Assembly: GCA_003184365.1 (NCBI GenBank)
Contig: NKYR01000218.1
Span: 1-34,742, forward strand
From: Evernia prunastri
Lineage: Eukaryota > Ascomycota > Lecanoromycetes > Lecanorales > Parmeliaceae
DNA length: 34,742 bases
Direction of reading: 5' to 3'
Shown: positions 20,687 through 29,183 of the stretch, piece after piece
How the letters are laid out: each line of letters starts with the position of its first letter
Numbering within the stretch: position 1 is the stretch's first letter
Made by a program: the position numbers and the translations under genes
Notes under the pieces: model-generated
Database searches by the model: none
The model's input: only the letters and a program-made list of their open reading frames with translations
Told to the model about the DNA's origin: nothing

Positions 20687-21416
20687 CTGTTCTACGATGG
20701 CTAGCGCTTGAAAGAAACCGTCAATGGCTTGTCGTGTTTGACAACGTCGATCGAGACTACCGTGCAGAGGCGGGAGACTCCCAAGCTTATGATATTAAGT
20801 CCTTCCTCCCAGCTACCGATCATGGGTCAATACTCATCACCACACGCCTTCCCCATCTTGGAGAATTGGGCAGCGCAACAAAGGTCTCAAGTGTTGATTC
20901 TCAACAAGCTCTCCGAATTCTTACGAATAATTCGCTCCTGCCTCAGTCTACTCCAGGTAGTACCATCTTCTGAAACTCACACTCAAGACATGTAGATGGA
21001 CTGACCGTTGAATAGAGATGAGCAGCCTTGTGACGAGATTAGGAGGACTTCCATTAGCCATCGTTCAAGCCGGTCGATACATGCGTGAGACAGGGATAAG
21101 CTGTCAGAAGTATCTGTGGCTGTATAATACCTCTGGGTCAGAGCTCCAAGCAGATACACCTCGATTACGTGATTATTCAAATGGGAGCATTCAGACCACT
21201 TGGAGCATCTCTTACGAATGCGTGAAGCAGATCGATCCCACATCAGCAAAGCTTCTTCAACTTTGGGCCTATCTCGACAATCAGGATCTATGGTTTGAGC
21301 TGTTGAAACGCGGCAGCCGAGGCTCCAAAGACCCGGTCTCTTCGCGAGAATTTGCTCTCTCGAATGCAGAAGCGTTCTCCATAGAGTCTCCTGATGATCG
21401 ACGTTTGTTGAGCTGA

Positions 21417-21857
21417 TTTTTGTCCTGCATGTAAGTCATTACGGCACAACATTCGGGGGTATTCCATAAGCGGTACCATTCAAGGTCCCACCAGTCCTAC
21501 TAGATACACACCCCAGTCTCTAAATGTATACCCGCCTCGTACTTAGATGCTGTATCTGGGCCGGTTGTCATTAATACTTTAAAGGGCTCCTCCGTTTGAA
21601 TTCTAGCGCACCGAAAAGGTGTAAGAATATATGCTCACTCCTGCCCCTTTTCGGGACGATGAATTTCGAATAGATTAGCCCGGTCGGGGGTAACAATTAA
21701 TATAATGCACCAGTGAACCATTTAGGTAGAATTACTAGTAGCTCTTCGAAAATAGATGGTGGAAATAATGCTGGGTGTGATCCCAGATACAAGCGAGGTG
21801 TGATATTTCTGCTATGTCAGCCCTCCTAGTCCTTGTCCCCATGCAACAAAGCTGTGT
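21417..21857. other. Non-coding gap
   Basis: Stops in all frames on both strands and no TPR-like words, so the TPR array expected 3' of gene A is not hidden here. Confidence 0.5.
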
Positions 21858-22330
21858 CTAGTCATCCCAGAAATTCTTCCCACCATATTTGTTTCCAACG
21901 AGCGCCTTTCCATCCTTGTCTACTACCACATCGTCGTACTTGTGAGATGCTCCTCTTGCCTCCCCTTTCCAGTCACCACTAATTGCGTCCCCAGTTTGAG
22001 CCCTCCCTTTGATCACAACTTTCAAGTACTTCGAATGCTCGGCAGCACATTCTCTCCTGGTGTATACTTGCTTCTGATTTCCTCTTTCTCCTCCTTGTCC
22101 CTGGCTCTGCTTGGATTGGCTTGTAGGTACATGTCCAGTAACGTAGTGACCTTTGCATCGGGCCTGGTATCCCGTACTGGTGCTCGACATGAAGCTTAAG
22201 CATCGAAGAATAGTGCTGCGAGCATACTGCAGTAGTCGGGTGCTTCTCTCCGAGTGTCTTTTTATATCCAGCGTATGCTCGATGGTAAAACACTCCTGCA
22301 TCCCTGTATACGGCTTCTAATCGCCCCAAG
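21858..22330 (-). pseudogene. HET-s-type prion-forming domain behind a TPR fragment
   Basis: Minus strand. From 22329 to about 22195 one frame reads YHRAYAGYKKTLGEKHPTTA then CSQHYSSMLK, the end of a TPR array of the NLR kind. The last 60 residues before the TAG at 21858 are in another frame. They form two pseudo-repeats about 30 residues apart: KYLKVVIKGRAQTGDAISGD, then KYDDVVVDKDGKALVGNKYGG with KNFWDD at the end. The ending GNKYGGKNFWDD matches the C-terminus of Podospora HET-s (GNEYGGKGFWDN), and R1/R2 follow its KxxVV...G(N/D) plan. That domain folds as a beta-solenoid amyloid and switches on pore-forming HeLo effectors. No HeLo domain is attached here. A Gln/Gly-rich linker (QSKQSQGQGG) precedes it. 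The TPR and prion parts are joined by a frame change, so the combination may be a chimera of two dead genes or a spliced gene not resolved here. Confidence 0.65.
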
Positions 22331-22385
22331 GGTTTCTCTACCCTACGGTTTCCTCTACCCTACGATTTCCTCAATTCTTTACGAC
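22331..22385. repeat. Short 17-bp tandem repeat
   Basis: Three decaying copies of TTTCCTCTACCCTACGG, directly upstream (minus-strand sense) of the TPR fragment. The AT-rich region to 22560 repeats similar TTCCT and CTCTA words more loosely. Confidence 0.6.
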
Positions 22386-22707
22386 ATTAAAATCCTTAAA
22401 CTTCTTAGGTAAGGCATAGAGGTCCCTAGACTTTCAGAATCTCTATACTTTTAGGGTTCCTCCCTCAAAATTCTCCGAAGTCTGTAATTCCAAAATATAC
22501 TTAAAGATCCCTGCGCCATAAAGGTTCCTACAAACCTCTAACAGGTCAAGAAACAAGGGTATGTCTTAATAATCATTGTTACTGGAGGTGTTGCAACAGC
22601 AAGAAATTTACATGCATGCACACAGGTGATACTGTAAGAAGAGATTGTAAAGTCTTAGTTCACCCGATTATATTCTATTGACGACTTACGATGCAAAACT
22701 GGTGATG
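22386..22707. other. AT-rich non-coding gap
   Basis: No open frame of interest; it contains the 3' flank of the SesB-like gene. Confidence 0.5.
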
Positions 22708-22824
22708 CTAATTACCACCCCTCGGCACTCCGAAACTGAATCCACTCATGTTGCCCGCGTTATGTCCTAGCTGAAAACCCGCATTGTTACTCCCAGAGAA
22801 GATTGTATGAGATGTGTGGGTTGC
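22708..22824 (-). other. Amyloid-motif exon of the SesB-like gene
   Basis: Separate 39-codon last exon made almost entirely of the Gly/Asn-rich motif F-S-G-x-N-N-A-G-F-Q-L-G-x-N-A-G and a short hydrophobic end. Its exon boundary would let the motif be exchanged between effectors. Confidence 0.65.
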
Positions 22825-23963
22825 CTTCATATAAGTCAGTATATATATCTGCAGCCCCAGAGTACAGCATTGCTTTGGGCATGTACGGTTTGTCCCTCGG
22901 AAATTTCCTGCGCTCTTTCGAGCTCTTTAGCCCATCTTGCCAGCAATCCTGACAGCCGTGTATAGTTAATGTCCGTGTGGTCTCTGAATTTACACATGTT
23001 TTGATGATCGGCATCAAGCAAAGTCCTGGGATAGCCGGAAAGGCATGCTGAGGATTCCTTCACGACCTTCATAAGTCTTAGTCAGTGATGCTTTGCAGGT
23101 CTGGTGTCGGCTAGCAAACCACGTCAATATCTACACCGCCGAGCCTTGTAGACAAGCCTTCGTAGAAACACACAACTTCAATTCGAGTCTCAGGCGCCTG
23201 AGCTCGAGAAGTCAGCAGACTAGGAAATTGAACACTAAGCTTTGCCAATTTCTCTGATTTTTCGTCAAGGTCCTTCGAGAGCTCCGGATTGGTTGTTTTG
23301 AAGACTTTAAGGAATCTCCTAGCCGTTTCTGCCCATCGTGCCTTGTCGGAGCCTTGGTGGGGTGTTCCAAGGAAGGCAATGCGGCGAACGCAGTTGGCAA
23401 GGCCTTTGGTACTCTCAGAACCGCTGGCCGCATCCACAAGACCCTAGATTTTATGATGAGACAGCTAACTATCGAAGGTGATTGGATGCATACATTCGCA
23501 CATACAAGCCCCCCGAGGCTATGCGCGACCAAGATAATTGGTCGTGTCGTCTGTTCACCAACTGCTTAGTTCTCTATGCAACACAATTATGATCACATCA
23601 GACATTAAAGCTTACCGCATCTATCTTGTATCGGTCATTCTCTAGCTGCTGCAAAAGATCGGTTGAAAATGTGTCCATTCTGTTCTCAGAAGGTCGAGCC
23701 CAGAAGTGAGCAATATTCGCGTCATATCCGAAGGTCAAAATACGCGCTTCTCCCGTGTCAGCCGGAAGAAGATCCTTCGGCCAGAACATGGAACCATCTC
23801 CTGAACCATATGTCCAAGTTCCTATCCGATCGCCGTGCAAGCCATGAATTAAAACGATACTGTGATTCTTTCAGCGGAAAGTTGTCCATCCGACATGTAT
23901 AAGAAAGTGCACTTACTCAACGACAGCATTAGGCGGGTTGTAAAGCTGAAGAAGTCCAGACAT
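22708..23963 (-). CDS. SesB-like alpha/beta hydrolase with C-terminal sigma-like amyloid motif
   Basis: Minus-strand gene of six exons: 23917-23963, 23616-23859, 23494-23550, about 23123-23443, 22887-23066 and 22708-22824, giving about 321 residues without any frameshift. It begins MSGLLQLYNPPNAVVD, then IVLIHGLHGDRIGTWTYGSG, ARILTFGYDANIAHFWARPS, RPIILVAHSLGGLVCAN with the Ser nucleophile in GxSxG form (HSLGG), and FLGTPHQGSDKARWAE. ESSACLSGYPRTLLDADHQN with the likely catalytic His follows. This is the SesB/lipase-like effector family of fungal NLR clusters. The last exon, phase-matched by a 62-bp intron, ends GSNNAGFQLGHNAGNMSGFS and a few more residues. That motif pairs with the N-terminus of the NLR that starts 331 bp away on the other strand. 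Intron 4's donor is uncertain by 3 bases (23119 or 23122). Confidence 0.8.
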
Positions 23964-24294
23964 CTTGACAGGGTTTCTGGTAGTAAAAATGAATTGATAC
24001 GTTGCTAGTTCATCTCGGTATGGAAGTTCGACAGGATAAGAAAGAGCGCTAATATCAGACAGCGTTAGCGATAAGCGCGAGATACGAATACGAACCGATA
24101 ACCTAAACGCTTGAGCTAGTGGGATCAAGCAATTTTCAAAGCACATCCATTAGCGAGAGCAACAAGCAAGGCTGAGGATAAGCGAAGCCTGCTCCGTCCA
24201 ACGAACATCTTCGACGCCTTTCAACCCTGCCTACCTCGATGAGTCGGTGCGGACGCGGTGACATGCCACCTGAGACCGTAGTATCAGGCCCGAC
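23964..24294. promoter_or_regulatory. Shared divergent promoter region
   Basis: 331 bp lie between the start codons of the minus-strand SesB-like gene and the plus-strand NLR, so both promoters must lie here or overlap. No TATA box is obvious. Inference from gene layout only. Confidence 0.5.
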
Positions 24295-27200
24295 ATGCTC
24301 AGCATGACAACTGCGAATCCCATGACAAGCTTTGCGGGCCATAACAATCAAGGTTTTCAGTTAGGGTCGAACCTGGGACAGGTTCATATCAGGGTTGAGG
24401 GTCAGCCAGGTTCGTCAGCCCTTCTCGATGCTGCTAGTTATACAGCTGGCCAAGATGCTACGATTGCTAACAGCACGTGGGGATCTAGATCCAACACCTC
24501 CGACCTCTCGATTCCACAACAAACACTTCGAGGTGCCCCGCAACCCCAGCTCTGTCTTCACTGGACGAGAAGAAATCGGCAAACGATTACGAAGCCACTG
24601 CTTGCGGTCTATCACCCTGAGCTCGCAGCAACAACAGAAGAGATTTGTCATTTACGGGCTGGGTGGATCAGGAAAGACGCAGGTATGCCTCAAATTTGTG
24701 GAGGATCATCGTGAAGAGTAGGTGTGTTATTTATTATTATATTCCAGGCCTGCACTGACGGTGCTTCAGATTTTGGGGCATATTTTGGATCGATGCGAGC
24801 AGTATAGAAAGCCTCGAGCGAGGTTATTTACAGGTTGCCAAGGTCTGCGGTCTAGAACCTCACGTGGATGCTGTCAAACGATGGTTATCGAATATATCCG
24901 AGTCATGGGCCCTGATCTTAGATAATGCTGATGATCCTCGTCTGGATATCTCTCCATACTTTCCGGTGGGGAATCGAGGGATCGTCTTGATCACGACCCG
25001 AAACCCGAATTGCCAGATTTATGCTACCGTCGGGTCATACGAGCTGGGCGCGATGGAACCTGATGAAGCTGTTACCTTGATCCTCAAGACGACCGAGATC
25101 AGTGATCAATCAGACAAGTCGATACGGAAGAGTGCGGAGCGGGTAGTCACGACCCTAGGATATTTAGCGCTAGCGATCGTTCAGGCTGGGGCGGTGATCC
25201 GACAAGGTCATTGTAGGATGGCGGAATACTGCACTATTTACTATCAGCGTCGACGCGAACTTCTGAGTCAGAAAGCTATACAAGATGGTGAAGATTATCG
25301 ATACACCGTGTACACGACTTGGGAGATTTCGCTGAAAATGATTGAGGAGATGTCGAGCGAGGCCGGGCGAGACGCTATAGAATTACTTCAGATCTTTAGC
25401 TTCCTCCACCACGATGGGATTTCTGAAGAGATATTCTACCGAGCATGGAAAACTTTACGGAGCGACCCGCCTTCGGAATGGACGCTCTCACATCAACCGG
25501 ACATACTACTTGGCCAATCAAGTCAGGAATGGGATGTCTACCCTCTTCGAGCAGCGGTGTCGATTCTGCTATCATTCTCTCTCATCAATCGTAATAAAGA
25601 TCATTTGATTTCCATCCACCCGCTCGTGCACACATGGACTCGAGATCGGTTGAGTCCCTCGGACGAGGAAACGACCTGGACACAGACGACTTCAACGGTG
25701 GCCCTTTCGATACCGTGGACCTTTGAGACCGTAGATTACCGATACCGAAAATCCCTCGTGCCGCATATCGATGCTTGTCTCGGGTATCGGAACGATGGGA
25801 TATTCCATCTCCGCGATATAGGGGAAGATTGTCAGAGGATGGCCGCTAAATTTGCACTCGCATACAGCGGGGTGGGTCGACGGCAGGAGGCGCTGCAGCT
25901 GACGGAACAAGTGGTGGAAGCCAACAAGAGAACCCTGGGGGAGGAGCATCCTGAGACCCTCCGCTCGATGCACAATCTCGCCATCAGGTACAGCGAGGTG
26001 GGTCGACGGCAGGAGGCGCTGCAGCTGACGGAACAAGTGGTGGAAGCCAACAAGAGAACCCTGGGGGAGGAGCATCCTGCCACCCTCGGCTCGATGCACG
26101 CTCTCGCCATCAGGTACAACGAGGTGGGTCGACGGCAGGAGGCGCTGCAGCTGATGGAACAAGCGGTGGAAGCCAACAAGAGAACCCTGGGGGCGGAGCA
26201 TCCTGAGACCCTCGGCTCGATGCACAATCTCGCCATCAGCTACAGCGAGGTGGGTCGACGGCAGGAGGCGCTGCAGCTGACGGAACAAGTGGTGGAAGCC
26301 AACAAGAGAACCCTGGGGGNTCTCGCCATCAGGTACAGCGAGGTGGGTCGACGGCAGGAGGCGCTGCAGCTGACGGAACAAGTGGTGGAAGCGAGGAAGA
26401 GAACCCTGGGGGAGGAGCATCCTGACACCCTCGGCTCGATGCACGCTCTCGCCAACAGGTACAGCGAGGTGGGTCGACGGCAGGAGGCGCTGCAGCTGAC
26501 GGAACAAGTGGTGGAAGCGGAAGCCAACAAGAGAACCCTGGGGGAGGAGCATCCTGACACCCTCCGCTCGATGCACGCTCTCGCCATCAGGTACAGCGAG
26601 GTGGGTCGACGGCAGGAGGCGCTGCAGCTGACGGAACAAGTGGTGGAAGCCAACAAGAGAACCCTGGGGGAGGAGCATCCTGACACCCTCCGCTCGATGC
26701 ACAATCTCGCCATCAGGTACAGCGAGGTGGGTCGACGGCAGGAGGCGCTGCAGCTGACGGAACAAGTGGTGGAAGCGAGGAAGAGAACCCTGGGGGAGGA
26801 GCATCCTGACACCCTCGGCTCGATGCACACTCTCGCCATCAGGTACAGCGAGGTGGGTCGACGGCAGGAGGCGCTGCAGCTGACGGAACAAGTGGTGGAA
26901 GCGAGGAAGAGAACCCTGGGGGAGGAGCATCCTGACACCCTCCGCTCGATGCACACTCTCGCCAACAGGTACAGCGAGGTGGGTCGACGGCAGGAGGCGC
27001 TGCAGCTGACGGAACAAGTGGTGGAAGCGAGGAAGAGAACCCTGGGGGAGGAGCATCCTGACACCCTCCGCTCGATGCACACTCTCGCCATCAGGTACAG
27101 CGAGGTGGGTCGACGGCAGGAGGCGCTGCAGCTGACGGAACAAGTGGTGGAAGCCAACAAGAGAACCCTGGGGGAGGAGCATCCTGACACCCTCGGCTCG

Positions 27201-27554
27201 ATGCACACTCTCGCCATCAGGTACAGCGAGGTGGGTCGACGGCAGGAGGCGCTGCAGCTGACGGGACAAGTGGTGGAAGCCAACAAGAGAACCCTGGGGG
27301 AGGAGCATCCTGAGACCCTCCGCTCGATGCACAATCTCGCCATCAGGTACAGCGAGGTGGGTCGACGGCAGGAGGCGCTGCAGCTGACGGAACAAGTGGT
27401 GGAAGCCAACAAGAGAACCCTGGGGGAGGAGCATCCTGAGACCCTCCGCTCGATGCACACTCTCGCCATCAGGTACAGCGAGGTGGGTCGACGGCAGGAG
27501 GCGCTGCAGCTGACGGAACAAGCGAAGGAGCAGCACACCATGCTCCTCCTTTAG
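24295..27554 (+). CDS. NLR (gene C): sigma-like motif, NB-ARC, about 14 near-identical TPRs
   Basis: ATG at 24295, with alternatives in frame at 24304 and 24322. Residues 10-33 are the amyloid-like motif TSFAGHNNQGFQLGSNLGQV. A frame change between about 24400 and 24480 needs either a short intron (24410-24473 fits phase, ending GCTAACAG) or is a frameshift. Next come FEVPRNPSSVFTGREEI and the P-loop IYGLGGSGKTQ. An intron at 24718-24769 leads to FWGIFWIDASS, Walker B ALILDNADD, GIVLITTRN and a GLPL-like GYLALAIVQAG. From about 25860 to the stop there are roughly 14 TPR units of 42 residues (YSEVGRRQEALQLTEQVVEA...). Expected role: ligand sensing by the TPRs, oligomerisation by NB-ARC, then templating of the partner hydrolase's motif. 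An N at 26320 makes the unit count unreliable. Confidence 0.75.
24718..24769 (+). other. Intron inside the NB-ARC region of gene C
   Basis: 52-bp intron with donor GTAGGT, branch CACTGAC and acceptor CTTCAG. It joins VEDHREE to FWGIFWIDASS in phase. Confidence 0.7.
25860..27525 (+). repeat. 126-bp tandem repeat array encoding TPRs (gene C)
   Basis: About 14 head-to-tail units, nearly identical in DNA. Differences cluster at a few codons: EANK/EARK, the residue before TL (E, D or A), R/G before SMH, N/A/T after SMH, and I/N before R. One unit carries an extra Glu-Ala pair. An N interrupts unit 4. Confidence 0.9.
26320..26320. other. Undetermined base inside the TPR array, probable contig join
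   Basis: The N replaces most of a unit boundary (TLGG then LAIRYSEVG, lacking the EEHPxTLxSMHx part), so an unknown number of 126-bp units may be missing. Confidence 0.75.
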
Positions 27555-28050
27555 GACCAGGTGGTAGATCGTTTTCAGGATGTCGAATGGCAACTTAGAG
27601 ATAAGATTAGGAATGAGGTTGTGCTCGCCTACAGTGCTAGGAAAGTTAGTAAATCCATCAGTGCTTGCTCGAGGTACGGCTCCGATTCATCTTACCCCAA
27701 AGACCGTTCGTCCAGTCTTACCGTCGAGTTCACCGTACTGGATGGATCCCTTCTCTTCACACGTGGAGCCATGTCCAGGAACCGAGCTGGCTGGATGTAC
27801 TGTGTATCGAGTTACTGTAACCATGTACTGAGTAGTTGGGGTTGATAGTTTGACCAGCGAAATCGCATATAATTCATAGCGCAGTGGAGTGTAGATGGTG
27901 GACAGCCAAGGCTCGGCCGGATACTCTAGTAGATGGCTAAATTTATTCTTGCGGTACGGAGGTCGGCACCAAAAGTCCTGGACGCCAAGCCGAAACTAAA
28001 GCATTCTACACCAGACCTCGAGTCATTCGAGAATTCTCCGCGGTAATTCC
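27555..28050. other. Non-coding gap 3' of gene C
   Basis: Frames at 27561-27845 have no domain signal and begin directly after the stop of gene C. Nothing else recognised. Confidence 0.45.
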
Positions 28051-28806
28051 TTAAAACGAATTGAAACAAACATCTACACTACATCTTACACTCAAGAAAG
28101 AGCTAAGTTCGAGTTCGAAAATGTCTGGTGCCGAAGTCTTGGGGTTGCTTGGACTCGGGCTCGCTGTCCCAGGAGTGATTGATGTCTTCATGCGCGTTGG
28201 ACAAGGAGTCGCTTCGAGGATCTCTAGAGACAAAAAGGTCAAGAGATACGCCTCCAACCTGCATGTCTTTGTGAGCCGCGTCTCATGACGAGCGATCTCG
28301 AAGTCCGACTCGTGCTGAATGAGATAGTAATAGGTTCTCAGGAAGCCCAAGGCCGACATCCGTATCCTCGTACAGGTCTCCTGCTCTTCCTCACTGCTTC
28401 CCCAAAGTGTAGATTCTTCATTTGACATATGTTCCGCCCAGAAGGTATACGAGAGAAGGTATCTCGGCAATGGCTTAATGAATACTCGGTCATATATCCA
28501 CACTAGATGTAGTCGTGGGTCTTCCGTCACAACTATCTTTCGCCCTTTCACCTTCTGCTGATGTAGCGGGGAGACGTTGCTGCTCGACTGCGTCGACATA
28601 ATCCACAAGTGCGGGGCCATACGCTCCAGATCGACAGCCCATAGCTCTCGATAGAGAAAACTGCGAAGTTGTGCCGCATCCTGTAAAGATATTCGCGGAT
28701 GTCCTGGAAGGGTTCGAGAGCATGATGCTTGAGACGTCGTGGGATCTCTGTTGAGCTGATTTTCTTCAGCGAAAGGCATCAAAAGAGTCCTTGTCGGAGA
28801 CATCAT
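28051..28806 (-). pseudogene. DUF6601 family protein, C-terminus truncated
   Basis: Minus strand. Conserved blocks are LYRELWAVDLERMAPHLWIM, STQSSSNVSPLHQQKVKGR, IVVTEDPRLHLVWIYDRVFI, KPLPRYLLSYTFW and LGFLRTYYYLIQHESDFEIA. These fit DUF6601, a fungal family whose members normally continue with a second conserved half and C-terminal membrane segments. Here similarity ends at about 28275; the remaining 75 residues are simply the complement of a HeLo-like coding fragment on the other strand. The gene was therefore cut and joined to that fragment. Function of the family is unknown. Confidence 0.65.
28121..28288 (+). pseudogene. HeLo-like effector N-terminus, truncated
   Basis: ATG at 28121 followed by SGAEVLGLLGLGLAVPGVID, VFMRVGQGVASRISRDKKVK and RYASNLHVF. 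A hydrophobic first helix and this opening are typical of the N-terminal cell-death domains (HeLo, HeLo-like, SesA) of fungal NLRs and their partner effectors; HeLo-like is my best guess. In such proteins the first helix inserts in membranes. Only about 50 residues survive before the junction with the DUF6601 gene at about 28275. Confidence 0.45.
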
Positions 28807-29183
28807 GAAACGTGAAGTTGCATATCTTGATGAAAGCCAACTTTTCAGACCGGCATAACCAAGGTCGAAAGCCAGATCTGATGCTCCAAGGTTGGATGGA
28901 TCTTAGGCGCGATGTTGTACTAGCTAGTGGCCTGGCTAGCCCACTATCTCCGATAATTCGCCTAGAGGCGGGCCAAGGCTCTGCCTGAAACCACCACTGG
29001 TGAGGCTGACGGACAGACAACCCTATACCTCCCAGACTTCGAGAGCAGCTCGGGCTCGGTCCATATCCACCCCTCATTGGTGAGTCAAGGCTATGAGCTG
29101 CGTGTGCGGTGCTATCTAGTCCTCTACTTACCATGGTAACGTACGCCATACGGCTCTGTCCAACGAAGACTGATCAAGAGTAG
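28807..29183. other. Gap before gene B
   Basis: No clear gene. A stretch ending at 29183 (GTAACG..., GACTGATC, AGAGTAG) could be the intron preceding the first recognised exon of gene B; the upstream exon was not identified. Confidence 0.35.

Larger units (their letters stand above)
18303..21416 (+). pseudogene. Hydrolase-NB-ARC NLR (gene A), duplicated segment and missing TPRs
   Basis: The exon pattern parallels gene B at 29184-33965. Blocks in order are IVAIHGIGTHPDDTWCKK (exon 18456-18702), RPLIFIAHCFGGLVVL (18758-18820), GMAFFGTPFRGAGGLNQ and LNILAPGN (18868-19190), DESSGCLDQSESTEKYSLS (19239-19428), then NB-ARC from 19504. NB-ARC shows the P-loop GLGGIGKTQLA, Walker B WLVVFDNVD (second copy only), GSILITTR and RLGGLPLAIVQAG. 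The first half is an alpha/beta hydrolase of the SesB-like kind. The nucleophile is Cys where GxSxG normally has Ser. One base is missing in a G run near 19034. The segment 19039-19863 repeats at 19865-20686 across an N. The protein stops at 21416 soon after the post-NB helices; no TPR array follows. The N-terminal start is not found. Confidence 0.65.

Noticed and set aside
23494..23615. Apparent frameshift in the SesB-like hydrolase before HSLGG
   Set aside because: Using the acceptor at 23551 (after a CTAAG branch-like site) instead of 23574 removes the shift and joins DRYKIDA to TTRPIILVAHS in phase.
25692..27593. Very long minus-strand open frames (633 and 433 aa) across the gene C repeats
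   Set aside because: They are antisense shadows: a 126-bp unit is a multiple of three, so any frame open in one unit stays open in all. The peptides (HHLFRQLQRLLPSTHLAVPD and similar) have no family character.
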